NCBI RefSeq assembly: GCF_900099605.1 | Contig: NZ_FNDK01000004.1 | Location: 1 to 64,000 of the forward strand | Direction of reading: 5' to 3' | Origin: Alteribacillus persepolensis | GTDB lineage: Bacteria > Bacillota > Bacilli > Bacillales > Marinococcaceae | DNA: 64,000 nt | In this document: one piece after another, positions 17,004 through 25,578 of the stretch | How positions within the stretch are numbered: position 1 is the first letter of the stretch | How the letters are laid out: each line of letters begins with the position of its first letter | The notes under the pieces: generated by a model | Databases searched by the model: none | Told to the model about the DNA's origin: nothing | What the model saw: only the letters and a program-made list of their open reading frames with translations | Made by a program: the position numbers and the translations under genes

Positions 17004-17017
17004 TTTAAGCGGTTTCA
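17004..17017 (-). promoter_or_regulatory. cre-like site in front of acuB
   Basis: On the minus strand, TGAAACCGCTTAAA matches TGWAANCGNTNWCA at all fixed positions but one. It lies between acuA and acuB, overlapping the acuB ribosome binding site. CcpA bound here could act as a roadblock to acuABC transcription or act on an internal acuBC promoter. Confidence 0.6.
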
Positions 17018-17058
17018 CTACTGGGTAAATAAAACAAAGGGATAGGCAGAGCAGACTT

Positions 17059-17691
17059 TTAAAACATAAAACGCTGTGAAAAGCGCACGCTGTCGAAACG
17101 TTGAATATCTTCGTGATTAACATTTTTGCCAATCCTCACCATCAAACAATTAGCAGGATGAGAACAAATCTCTGGATCATCCGTAGCCATCCATTCTAAC
17201 CCACCAGCGTTCATCATTTTTTCCATCACTTTGCGATATTCCCAGATAGATAACCCACTGCCTTTTAAATCCCAATGCCAATAATATTCTGTTGTAATGA
17301 TAATATAATTTTCCATAAAGTCATCTAACATAGAGAACTGAAGCAAATTCGTCCCTAATTTGGCTCCGCGGTATTCCGCAGCAATTTCAATCGCACCGAG
17401 TTCTAACAAGTTTTCCATCTCAGCTTCAGACCAGCGTTCTAATGGATCAGGGTGCAAAAACGTTACATAGCCGACAATAGTGTGTTCATCGATGACTGCG
17501 TGGATGCGTCCTTCTGGAAGATCCGCAATCCCGATTAGAGCTTTCTTTTGTTCTTCCGGCGGCCGAAAGGCGGTAAGCCCCTCATGAAAATCATAATCAT
17601 AAATTTTCCTTCCTGAGATAGGGCCTTCTATAAGCAGTGTTCTCCCATCGAAGTGTAATTCCCGAGAATAGTATGTTTTTCTATGGATCAT
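17059..17691 (-). CDS. acuA: AcuA, protein N-acetyltransferase (GNAT) acting on AcsA
   Basis: A 210-residue GNAT enzyme equal in length to B. subtilis AcuA. Signature blocks are LTAFRPPEEQKKALIGIADL, the acetyl-CoA-binding region ELGAIEIAAEYRGAKLGTNL, TTEYYWHWDLKGSGLSIWEY and FATDDPEI-like MATDDPEICSHPANCLMVRI. It acetylates the catalytic lysine of AcsA and so turns it off. It opens the acuABC operon, divergent from acsA across 275 bp. ATG 17691 has AAAGGTGG upstream, and a TATAAT (complement at 17738-17743) about 50 bp further up could be its -10. Confidence 0.95.
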   Translation of the reverse strand: MIHRKTYYSRELHFDGRTLLIEGPISGRKIYDYDFHEGLTAFRPPEEQKKALIGIADLPEGRIHAVIDEHTIVGYVTFLHPDPLERWSEAEMENLLELGAIEIAAEYRGAKLGTNLLQFSMLDDFMENYIIITTEYYWHWDLKGSGLSIWEYRKVMEKMMNAGGLEWMATDDPEICSHPANCLMVRIGKNVNHEDIQRFDSVRFSQRFMF

Positions 17692-17867
17692 CCATGTACC
17701 ACCTTTAAAAGTTTAATTACCTATCTTGTTTAATTCCATTATACATGATTGGAAACTCTCAGTGGAATCATCTGTAAAATTAAAAAAGCAGTTTAATGAT
17801 AACAGAGAAAAGGTATATAATAACAGAAGCAGTTTTTTAACATTTTAACTGGTTTCATAATTAAAAA

Positions 17868-17896
17868 TTGAAGAAAAATTCAATATATATTATAAT
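17868..17896 (+). promoter_or_regulatory. Sigma-A-type promoter for acsA
   Basis: TTGAAG (17868-17873), 17 bp, TATAAT (17891-17896). The predicted start of transcription falls at about 17903, inside the first of two tandem dyads. Confidence 0.75.
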
Positions 17897-17934
17897 GTGT
17901 ATCAGAACACATCCAAAGGTGTGTATTAGTACAC
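17897..17934 (+). promoter_or_regulatory. Two tandem 14-bp dyads at the acsA transcription start
   Basis: GTGTATCAGAACAC (17897-17910) and GTGTATTAGTACAC (17921-17934) share 12 of 14 bases, each with GTGT/ACAC symmetry. Their centres are 24 bp apart. The first abuts the -10. The layout is that of a two-site repressor operator. I cannot assign the regulator; the shape (GT...AC) is of the kind bound by GntR-type proteins. Confidence 0.55.
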
Positions 17935-17966
17935 AAATTACATACTATTAGAGAGGAAGATGGTAT

Positions 17967-19685
17967 ATGAAAGTGCAAACGCTTCCACCAAAAAATGGAG
18001 ATTACAACTTGAAAAACTACGAAGAAGCAGCTAAAAATTTTAACTGGTCTGAAATCGAAAAAGAATTCAGCTGGTCTGAAACTGGAAAAGTAAATATGGC
18101 CCACGAAGCAATTGACCGCCATGCCGACTCTCCTAATAAAAAAGATCAAGTTGCATTGTATTACAGTGATGCCAATAGAAACGAAAAATACACATTCCTT
18201 GAGATGAAACAGAAAACCAATCAAGCAGCAAATATTTTAAAAGACGCAGGTATTAAAAAGGGAGACCGAGTATTTATTTTCATGCCTCGCTCTCCAGAAT
18301 TGTATTTTGCCGTGCTTGGTGCTATTAAAGTTGGGGCTATCGTCGGTCCATTATTTGAAGCTTTTATGGAAGGGGCGGTTCGCGACCGTCTTGAAGACAG
18401 CGAGGCGAAAGCACTGGTAACAACTCCTGACTTGTTGGAACGTGTACCTGTCGATGATCTTCCTAATCTTGATACGGTGTTTGTTCGAGGAGAAAATGTA
18501 AAAGAAGAAGGTCCTTACCTTGATTTTGATTCACGTTTGCAAGAAGCATCCGAGGATTTTGAAACGGAATGGGTGGATCGTGAAGACGGCCTTATTTTAC
18601 ACTACACATCCGGATCTACTGGAAAGCCGAAAGGAGTTTTGCATGTTCATAATGCCATGGTTCAGCATTATGCAACAGCAAAATGGGTATTGGACTTAAA
18701 AGATGGTGACGTGTACTGGTGCACCGCAGACCCAGGCTGGGTGACTGGAACGTCCTACGGTATATTTGGACCATGGCTTGCAGGTGTTACGAATGTGGTT
18801 CGCGGCGGCCGTTTCAGCCCGCAAGATTGGTATGAAACATTACAGAATTACAAAGTTTCTGTTTGGTACAGTGCGCCGACAGCTTTCCGTATGCTGATGA
18901 GTGCAGGAGATGAGGTTGTAAAAAATTATGACTTATCCAGCCTTCGCCATATTTTAAGTGTTGGGGAACCACTCAATCCTGAAGTTGTCCGTTGGGGTGA
19001 AAAGGTCTTTGACTTGCGTATTCATGACACATGGTGGATGACAGAAACGGGTGCGATGATGATTTGTAACTATCCTGCAATGACCGTCAAAGCAGGTTCC
19101 ATGGGTAAACCCATACCAGGAGTGAAAGCAGCGATTGTTGATGATCAAGGCAATGAGCTGCCGCCAAACCGCATGGGCAACCTTGCTATTGAAAAAGGCT
19201 GGCCATCGATGATGAGAACGATTTGGAACAATGAAGAAAAATATAACAGCTACTTTGAATTAGACGGCTGGTATGTATCTGGTGATTCTGCTTACATGGA
19301 TGAAGATGGGTACTTCTGGTTCCAAGGCCGTATTGATGATGTTATTATGACTTCTGGTGAGCGCGTAGGGCCATTTGAAGTGGAAAGTAAAATTATTGAA
19401 CATCCAGCTGTAGCTGAAGCGGGTGTTATTGGAAAACCAGATCCTGTTCGTGGTGAGATTATTAAAGCGTTTATTGCTATACGTGACGGATATGACGTGA
19501 CGGAAGATTTGAAAGAAGATATTCGTAATTTCGTGAAAAAAGGATTGGCTGCTCATGCAGCACCGCGTGAAATTGAATTCCGTGATAAATTGCCGAAAAC
19601 GCGCAGTGGTAAAATTATGCGCCGCGTCCTGAAAGCGTGGGAGCTTGACTTGCCAACTGGTGATTTATCTACGATGGAAGATTAA
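17967..19685 (+). CDS. acsA: Acetyl-CoA synthetase (AMP-forming) AcsA
   Basis: A 572-residue adenylate-forming enzyme that converts acetate, ATP and CoA to acetyl-CoA; length matches B. subtilis AcsA. Motifs are A3 HYTSGSTGKPKGVLH at about 211-225, A5 WWMTETGAMM, A7/A8 YVSGDSAYMDEDGYFWFQGR and A10 PKTRSGKIMRR. Lys549 in SGKIM corresponds to the lysine acetylated by AcuA and cleared by AcuC in B. subtilis, whose genes lie divergently upstream. ATG 17967 follows GAGAGGAAGATGG. The first codons contain a cre-like site, and tandem dyads lie at the promoter. A strong terminator follows. Confidence 0.97.
   Translation: MKVQTLPPKNGDYNLKNYEEAAKNFNWSEIEKEFSWSETGKVNMAHEAIDRHADSPNKKDQVALYYSDANRNEKYTFLEMKQKTNQAANILKDAGIKKGDRVFIFMPRSPELYFAVLGAIKVGAIVGPLFEAFMEGAVRDRLEDSEAKALVTTPDLLERVPVDDLPNLDTVFVRGENVKEEGPYLDFDSRLQEASEDFETEWVDREDGLILHYTSGSTGKPKGVLHVHNAMVQHYATAKWVLDLKDGDVYWCTADPGWVTGTSYGIFGPWLAGVTNVVRGGRFSPQDWYETLQNYKVSVWYSAPTAFRMLMSAGDEVVKNYDLSSLRHILSVGEPLNPEVVRWGEKVFDLRIHDTWWMTETGAMMICNYPAMTVKAGSMGKPIPGVKAAIVDDQGNELPPNRMGNLAIEKGWPSMMRTIWNNEEKYNSYFELDGWYVSGDSAYMDEDGYFWFQGRIDDVIMTSGERVGPFEVESKIIEHPAVAEAGVIGKPDPVRGEIIKAFIAIRDGYDVTEDLKEDIRNFVKKGLAAHAAPREIEFRDKLPKTRSGKIMRRVLKAWELDLPTGDLSTMED
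17974..17987 (+). promoter_or_regulatory. cre-like site inside the 5' end of acsA
   Basis: TGCAAACGCTTCCA matches the CcpA consensus TGWAANCGNTNWCA at all invariant bases, differing only at the two W positions. It covers codons 3-7 of acsA, about 70 bp after the predicted transcription start, a roadblock position. Confidence 0.6.
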
Positions 19686-19694
19686 AAGAGTATA

Positions 19695-19730
19695 AAAATT
19701 CCCTGCCGGTATACCGGCAGGGAATTTTTT
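19695..19730 (+). terminator. Terminator after acsA
   Basis: AATTCCCTGCCGG/CCGGCAGGGAATT stem followed by TTTTTT; near perfect and bidirectional in form. Confidence 0.9.
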
Positions 19731-19842
19731 GTTCTATATGAGGTTTTCATCTGTTTTAATGTGCAAGAAAAGGGTGCTTGCCAAAAAGCCTGTTGTTCGT
19801 TCAATGTTTGAAGACTCTTGGTACTTTTGTTTTCTAATGGCG

Positions 19843-22779
19843 TTAATCATCTGTTTGGTCGTTGTTTTCTTGTGATTCGCCTGGATTTTCATTTTCGGCG
19901 TGATTGTTATCAGAATCATTATTGGTATTGGAATCATCATCTGTTTCATTACGATCGTTGTCTGGTTCATCACTGTTGTTATTTTCTGGTTCTTCCTGAT
20001 TTTCGGTTTGATTGTTGTCGCCGTTAGCTGGTTCTTCCTCGGTATTATCGCTTGTTGAATCATTCGTGTCGGACTCTTCCTCACTTGATTCAGGCGGTGA
20101 AGACGGTGCAGCTTGCCGCTCAGCAGTTACGGAAGCGGTGGACTCTCTGCCCATCGAATCGACAGCTGTGACAAAGAACGAACCGCTGCTGCTGACACTA
20201 GTAGAAGTGGAGGTGTTTCCTCGAATAGACTGTACTCGTGAACCGTCTCCTCTATAAATACGATAGCCAACGATGTCATTATCCGTATGCTGGTTCCAGC
20301 TTAAGGAGTTACCGCTCATTGAAACCCCTGTAACAGGAGCTGGGGTTCTTCCATTGCTAGGAGCAGCTTTGTCTGCCACGATATTGTTCCAGCTGTCCGG
20401 CAAGTATTCATTTAGAGCTTCATCGGCTAAGAAGTCTTCTTCCACTACAACCCCGGATTGTGTGAACTCAGATGGGGTGGCGTCATAGGCTTTATACATA
20501 ACACCGTTAATCTCAACAGATGTTGTTTGGTTTAAGTTGCTGTCATGTTCTGTTGGCACATAGGCTGCATTAAAATAATCAGTTGTCGTAAGCCCAGCTT
20601 CCAAACAAAGAGAATCAGGCAGTTTCCCGGAGATACCGCAGATGGTTTGACGGACAATACCATCGGGCTGTTCAAATTGATCATTAATACGAAATACATC
20701 TGCATTTGCCTCATACGCAGCATTCATCATATCAGCCCATATTTGTTGTGTTCTTGCTCCATAGCTTAACCCCTTATAGGGTGATGTAATCGTGCGCGGT
20801 GTGTCATAGCCAATCCAGATTCCAAATGTCACATTAGGGTTGTAACCAACAAACCATGAGTCCTTTGTTTCATTAGAGGTACCTGTTTTTCCTGCCCAGT
20901 CTCCGCCAAACCGCATTCTGCCTGGCAGCGAACCGGCTGTTCCGCCAGGTTCTAACACATCTCGTAAAACATCTGTCATTAAGAAGGCCGTTTGTGGGGA
21001 AAACACTTGATTGGTTTCCACTTCATGCTGATAAACGGTTTCACCGTCTTTTGTTTCAATTTTTTCAATGAAATAAGAATCTTTATATTGCCCGTGATCA
21101 CCAAATATAGTGAAAGCATTTGTGTTTGTTTCTACAGTGGTTCCATAAGTGAGACCGCCAATGGGAGCAGAGTTATATGGTTCCCCAGGATCCAGCCGGT
21201 TAAATCCCATGTCTAGTAAAGCTTGTCTTGACACGTCATGGTTCAGCCGTTCAAACGTTTTAACAGCAGGTACGTTTTTGGATCGTTTTAGCGCTTCTCT
21301 TACTGTAATTAAGCCAGAGTAGCTGTCACCGGCATTTCGGAACGATCCCCCCGTTGATTGATACGTGCTTGGTACATCAGGCAGAATGGTGCCAGGTTGT
21401 ACAATGCCTTGCTCCATAGCAGGTCCATAGGCGAGCAAAGGCTTCATGGTAGAACCGTTTTGTCGATACGCCTGTGTAGCGTGGTTTAAATTTTCCCGCT
21501 CGAAATCACGACCGCCGACAAAACTGAGAATGGCCCCTGTATCATTATCAATAAGAATGGCACCAACTTCTTCTGTTTCTGCTTCGCCATTGATTTGTCG
21601 TGTAGGCCCAAACCATTGTGACTGTGCTGTTGCGCGCTGCATAGCGTCATAAATGTCTTTTTTGATGGTTATATGCACATTATATCCACCGTGCGCCAGC
21701 TCATGTTTTGCCTGTTGATAGTAGTGAGAAAGGGTTTCTTGCCTTTCATCGTCTTCCATGTCTTCTACATTAACGTTATCTTCTTCCAGAAGTTTTTCCC
21801 GGATAATACGGGCAGCACGGTCTTGTGTTTCGTAGGTAAGGTACGGATATTCTTCAATGAGACTTCCGGAAGGTTCGGCTAAATGAGCACGAATATCATA
21901 TTCTTTAGCTTTTTCGTATTCTTCTTCTGTGATAAAATTATTTTCCAGCATGTTGCGAAGTACCAGCTGCATTCTGTTCAAGCCGGCTTCAAAGTTTTCT
22001 TTTACATTTCCGTTATTTTCAAAAGGCGTATATGTAAAAGGGTTTTGCGGCAATCCTGCAATAAAGGCGGCCTGTGCGATATTAAGCTCTGATACGTCCA
22101 CACCAAATATGCCTTCTGCAGCCGACTGTGCACCAGCAATATTTCTCCCATCGGCATTACGTCCGAATGGAACAATATTCAAGTACGCTTCTAAAATTTC
22201 TTCTTTATCCAAGAATTGTTCCATTCGAAGCGCTAACGCAATTTCTTTAGCCTTTCGTTCAAATGATACTTCGTTTGTCAGCAGCTGATTTTTTATGACT
22301 TGCTGGCTTAAGGTGCTCCCGCCTGTTTGATTACTGGCACCAGTTACTTCCTGATAGGTAGCACGTAAGAGCGCCTTTGGAACAATCCCTTGATGTTCAA
22401 AGAAGTATTCATCTTCGGTTGAAATAACGGCATGAATGAGATGCTCTGACATGTCCTCGAGCGGTCGTTCTTTTCGTTCTAAGTCAGCTGGAAATTCCCC
22501 CAAATAGGTGTCATCGTCAAAGTAAATATCACTGACTTCTTCGTAATTATAAATTTCATGCTGAAACTCTGATTTGCTGTAGGCTTGCTGGTCTTCAACG
22601 AGTGAGATGAAATAACCAGCACCCGCACTTCCGGCAAACAATACAAGCATCACCATGAGCACCGCACCGATCAAAAGAAGATTCCAAAAAATATGAGATG
22701 TAATATTAAGACCTTTGACAAAGGGATGATTCTTGATTTGATCGAGCCCGCGGTTGAGTTTTTCAAAAAATTGATGCAT
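19843..22779 (-). CDS. Class A penicillin-binding protein with FN3 domain and acidic tail
   Basis: A 978-residue bifunctional peptidoglycan synthase. It has a cytoplasmic tail, one membrane helix at about 31-60 and the GT51 glycosyltransferase (catalytic Glu122 in STEDEYFFEHQGI, then GGSTLSQQVIKNQLL). The transpeptidase motifs are S443-TMK, S500-KN and K631-TGTS. A single fibronectin type III-like domain follows at about 815-885 (PAPVTGVSMSGNSLSWNQ, DNDIVGYRIYRGDG). The end is about 90 residues of almost pure D, E, N, S and Q. Such tails occur in B. subtilis PBP1, but the acidity here is strong. It is read convergently with acsA and divergently from tyrS. Which PBP it corresponds to (PonA, PbpF or PbpG type) cannot be settled by eye. 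Confidence 0.92.
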   Translation of the reverse strand: MHQFFEKLNRGLDQIKNHPFVKGLNITSHIFWNLLLIGAVLMVMLVLFAGSAGAGYFISLVEDQQAYSKSEFQHEIYNYEEVSDIYFDDDTYLGEFPADLERKERPLEDMSEHLIHAVISTEDEYFFEHQGIVPKALLRATYQEVTGASNQTGGSTLSQQVIKNQLLTNEVSFERKAKEIALALRMEQFLDKEEILEAYLNIVPFGRNADGRNIAGAQSAAEGIFGVDVSELNIAQAAFIAGLPQNPFTYTPFENNGNVKENFEAGLNRMQLVLRNMLENNFITEEEYEKAKEYDIRAHLAEPSGSLIEEYPYLTYETQDRAARIIREKLLEEDNVNVEDMEDDERQETLSHYYQQAKHELAHGGYNVHITIKKDIYDAMQRATAQSQWFGPTRQINGEAETEEVGAILIDNDTGAILSFVGGRDFERENLNHATQAYRQNGSTMKPLLAYGPAMEQGIVQPGTILPDVPSTYQSTGGSFRNAGDSYSGLITVREALKRSKNVPAVKTFERLNHDVSRQALLDMGFNRLDPGEPYNSAPIGGLTYGTTVETNTNAFTIFGDHGQYKDSYFIEKIETKDGETVYQHEVETNQVFSPQTAFLMTDVLRDVLEPGGTAGSLPGRMRFGGDWAGKTGTSNETKDSWFVGYNPNVTFGIWIGYDTPRTITSPYKGLSYGARTQQIWADMMNAAYEANADVFRINDQFEQPDGIVRQTICGISGKLPDSLCLEAGLTTTDYFNAAYVPTEHDSNLNQTTSVEINGVMYKAYDATPSEFTQSGVVVEEDFLADEALNEYLPDSWNNIVADKAAPSNGRTPAPVTGVSMSGNSLSWNQHTDNDIVGYRIYRGDGSRVQSIRGNTSTSTSVSSSGSFFVTAVDSMGRESTASVTAERQAAPSSPPESSEEESDTNDSTSDNTEEEPANGDNNQTENQEEPENNNSDEPDNDRNETDDDSNTNNDSDNNHAENENPGESQENNDQTDD

Positions 22780-22863
22780 GTTATAATTCCCCCCAAAACT
22801 TCAACGATATTATAGCATACGCGTGTAAAGCTTCCTATCCGTTTTCGGTATTTTTTAGTCAAG

Positions 22864-22891
22864 TTGACAGGGGCAGAGTGAATATGATAAA
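22864..22891 (+). promoter_or_regulatory. Promoter for the tyrS T-box leader
   Basis: TTGACA at 22864-22869 is followed 13-16 bp later by TATGAT or GATAAA (22883-22891). The -10 choice is uncertain, but the -35 is consensus and the leader starts about 50 bp downstream. Confidence 0.55.
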
Positions 22892-22937
22892 AGATATATA
22901 GTTAGAATGGTTCTATCATTCTCATCATCATACATAA

Positions 22938-23190
22938 CAAGCGTTGAAGGATTGAAGTAGCACATTCCTCCCTGTCTTCAGAGAGCCGGCGGCTGCTGGG
23001 AGCCGGTACAAAGGAATGATGTTGAATTACGTTCTGGAGCTGCTTTCCTATAATGGTTTTTCTCTAAGGTAGGAAAGACGGGAGGTACCGTTATCACCAA
23101 TGAAGTGGAAAGCTGTCTAGCTTTCAATAAGGGTGGTACCGCGAGACGAATCGTCCCTTCTTTATATAAAGAAGGGGCGTTTTTTTATAC
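22938..23190 (+). ncRNA. T-box leader controlling tyrS
   Basis: A tRNA-sensing riboregulator. Stem I begins near 22938 and has the AGAGAGCCGG and GGGAGCCGG elements. UAC at 23028-23030 in GAATTACG fits a tyrosine specifier codon. The T-box AATAAGGGTGGTACCGCG is at 23126-23143, and a terminator (CGTCCCTTCTT/AAGAAGGGGCG plus TTTTTTT) is at 23151-23187. Uncharged tRNA-Tyr would stabilise the antiterminator and let tyrS be transcribed. The specifier assignment is by pattern, not by folding. Confidence 0.92.
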
Positions 23191-23285
23191 TTTCAGAGCG
23201 CTTCTGTCTGCTAGACAATCTTTGCTATTTGAACTGGATAACAGGTCAACTTTTTTCTAATTATGTCAAAAAGGAGAGAAACAGC

Positions 23286-24560
23286 ATGGATGTTTTACAA
23301 GATTTGGAATGGAGAGGACTTATCAATCAAGTCACGGATAGAGAAGGCTTGCATGAGTTGTTGAATAATAAGCAGGTAACAATGTACTGCGGTTTCGATC
23401 CGACGGGTGACAGCCTTCACATTGGCCATTTACTGACTATTATTACGCTGCGCCGTTTTCAATTAGCCGGACATAAGCCGCTTGCTCTTGTAGGCGGGGC
23501 TACCGGATTGATTGGCGATCCAAGCGGTAAAAAGGCAGAACGGACATTAAACGAGGAAGATGTTGTTCGTATGTACACTGGCCGTATTAAAAATCAGCTT
23601 CAAAAATACCTTGACTTTGACGGCAGTAAAAAGGCAGAAGTGTTAAATAACTATGACTGGATCGGTAGTATGGATATTATTACGTTTTTACGTGATGTAG
23701 GGAAACATTTTGGATTAAACTACATGCTTAGTAAAGAGTCGGTAGAGTCCCGTATTCAGTCTGGTATCTCATTTACGGAGTTTAGTTATCAAATTTTGCA
23801 GTCTTTTGATTTCTACCATTTGAATAAAGAGCAAGGCTGCCAGCTTCAGATAGGCGGAAGCGACCAATGGGGAAATATTACAGCTGGTCTCGAACTAATT
23901 CGCCGAATGAAAGGCGGAGAAGAAGGAGACGAGCCGGATGCATATGGGTTTACGATTCCGCTTGTAACAAAAGCGGATGGAACGAAATTTGGTAAGACAG
24001 AAGGAAAAGCGATTTGGCTGGATCCAGAAAAAACTTCTCCGTACGAGTTTTATCAGTTCCTCATCAATACCGATGATCGTGATGTCGTGAAATTTCTCAA
24101 ATACTTTACGTTCTTAAGTGAAGAAGAAATCCAAGCGTTAGAAGAAGAGCTAAAGACGCAGCCAGAAGAGCGTAAAGCGCATCGCAGGCTGGCAGAAGAA
24201 GTGACGCGGTTTGTACATGGAGAAGAAGCGCTCAAGCAAGCCCAGCATATATCAGAAGCTTTATTTGGCGGCGGGGATTTCAAACAGTTAACAGCGGATG
24301 AGGTAAAGCAAGGATTTAAAGATGTACCGACTCATGTTGTCGAAGAAGAGGAGAAAGGTTTAATTGATTTGCTTGTAGAAGCTGGTATTTCTTCGTCCAA
24401 ACGCCAAGCACGTGAAGATATGAAGAACGGTGCGGTGTACATTAACGGCGAGCGTTGTCAGCAAATGGATAAAGTGATCGAGGAAGAAGATAAAATCGAT
24501 CAAGCATTTACGATTATCCGCCGCGGGAAAAAGAAATATTTCTTAATTCAATATGCATAA
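23286..24560 (+). CDS. tyrS: Tyrosyl-tRNA synthetase
   Basis: A 424-residue class Ic synthetase charging tRNA-Tyr. The catalytic domain carries YCGFDPTGDSLHIGH, with HIGH at about 45-48, and the KFGKT form of the KMSKS loop at about 234-238. The C-terminal S4-type RNA-binding domain (ISSSKRQAREDMKNGAVYIN) ends the protein. I chose ATG 23286 (MDVLQDLEWRG) after AAAAGGAGAG; the open frame reaches back into the T-box leader without meaning. It is regulated by the upstream tyrosine T-box and followed by a terminator shared with rpsD. Confidence 0.97.
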   Translation: MDVLQDLEWRGLINQVTDREGLHELLNNKQVTMYCGFDPTGDSLHIGHLLTIITLRRFQLAGHKPLALVGGATGLIGDPSGKKAERTLNEEDVVRMYTGRIKNQLQKYLDFDGSKKAEVLNNYDWIGSMDIITFLRDVGKHFGLNYMLSKESVESRIQSGISFTEFSYQILQSFDFYHLNKEQGCQLQIGGSDQWGNITAGLELIRRMKGGEEGDEPDAYGFTIPLVTKADGTKFGKTEGKAIWLDPEKTSPYEFYQFLINTDDRDVVKFLKYFTFLSEEEIQALEEELKTQPEERKAHRRLAEEVTRFVHGEEALKQAQHISEALFGGGDFKQLTADEVKQGFKDVPTHVVEEEEKGLIDLLVEAGISSSKRQAREDMKNGAVYINGERCQQMDKVIEEEDKIDQAFTIIRRGKKKYFLIQYA

Positions 24561-24663
24561 TCACAGTAAGAGAAGAGTCTGCCCTTTTCTTAAGGGGGAG
24601 TCACTCCGACACAATGTATAGAACCTTTTTCTAAAATCCCAATAACGGCTGTAGAACCAAAGA

Positions 24664-24698
24664 AAAAGCAGGTTCCCCAAGCGGGAACCTGCTTTTTT
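24664..24698. terminator. Bidirectional terminator between tyrS and rpsD
   Basis: GCAGGTTCCC/GGGAACCTGC stem with a CAAGC loop, flanked by A and T runs, so it works for both convergent genes. Confidence 0.88.
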
Positions 24699-24704
24699 GC
24701 CAGC

Positions 24705-25307
24705 TTAACGAGAGTAGTACTCAACGATAAGAGCTTCTGTAATTTCGGAAGGAAGTTCAGAACGCTCTGGAAGGCGAGTGTACGTTCCTTCTAGTTTTTC
24801 TTCGTCGAATGTTAGATATTCAGGAACGAAGTTATTTACTTCTACCGCTTCTTTCACAGCAGAAAGATTGCGGGATTTTTCGCGAAGACCAATTGTTTGG
24901 TTTGGTTTTACGCGGTAAGAAGGAATGTCTACGCGTCCGCCGTCTACTGTTACGTGACCATGTGTCACAAGTTGACGTGCAGCACGGCGAGTACGAGCGA
25001 GACCGAGACGATAAACAAGATTATCGAGACGGGATTCAAGTAGAATCATGAAGTTTTCACCGTGTACCCCGGACATTTTACCAGCTTGTTCGAAAAGCTT
25101 GCGGAATTGACGCTCATTCAATCCGTACATGTAACGAAGCTTTTGCTTTTCTTGAAGCTGCAAACCATATTCGGAAAGCTTTTTCCGTTGAGTTGGGCCA
25201 TGCTCACCAGGAGCATATGGGCGCTTTTCTAGTTCTTTACCTGTGCCGCTGAGAGAAATGCCAAAACGGCGGGATTTTTTCCAAGTTGGTCCTGTATAAC
25301 GAGCCAT
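24705..25307 (-). CDS. rpsD: 30S ribosomal protein S4
   Basis: A 200-residue primary 16S rRNA-binding protein and translational regulator; length equals B. subtilis S4. It starts [20 protein letters not shown] and contains the S4 domain at about 90-155 ([40 protein letters not shown]). ATG 25307 has GAGGAGGTTTC upstream. It is read alone, convergent with tyrS, from a promoter 210 bp upstream, leaving a long leader with a stable hairpin that is a likely site of S4 autoregulation. Confidence 0.97.
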   Translation of the reverse strand: MARYTGPTWKKSRRFGISLSGTGKELEKRPYAPGEHGPTQRKKLSEYGLQLQEKQKLRYMYGLNERQFRKLFEQAGKMSGVHGENFMILLESRLDNLVYRLGLARTRRAARQLVTHGHVTVDGGRVDIPSYRVKPNQTIGLREKSRNLSAVKEAVEVNNFVPEYLTFDEEKLEGTYTRLPERSELPSEITEALIVEYYSR

Positions 25308-25515
25308 ACAAGAAACCTCCTCTATTTATAATAGTATTGGAAAAAGAACAACGTTGACAATCTCTTGACATGCTCATTTTGTTCTTATGCATCTTCGCCT
25401 CGACAGCTAGAGGTTACGCAATGCCCCTTAAACCAAAATAGTCAGCCGCAGGTTTAAGGAACAAAATGAAAGGGTGCACACATCAAGTTTGCCCTGGCTG
25501 TCTCTTTTACACAAA
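25308..25515 (-). promoter_or_regulatory. Long rpsD leader with inverted repeat
   Basis: The predicted transcript start near 25513 leaves about 205 nt of leader. CCTTAAACC (25426-25434) and GGTTTAAGG (25451-25459) form a perfect 9-bp inverted repeat with a 16-nt loop, extendable by neighbouring bases. In B. subtilis S4 represses rpsD by binding its leader. No T-box is present. Confidence 0.5.
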
Positions 25516-25519
25516 GGCC

Positions 25520-25548
25520 ATTATATAATGATAGCCATGTAAAGTCAA
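25520..25548 (-). promoter_or_regulatory. Promoter for rpsD
   Basis: Read leftwards: TTGACT (complement at 25543-25548), 17 bp, TATAAT (complement at 25520-25525). Confidence 0.8.
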
Positions 25549-25578
25549 TATAAGACGCGGCTTCTGTTAGTATTTCGC

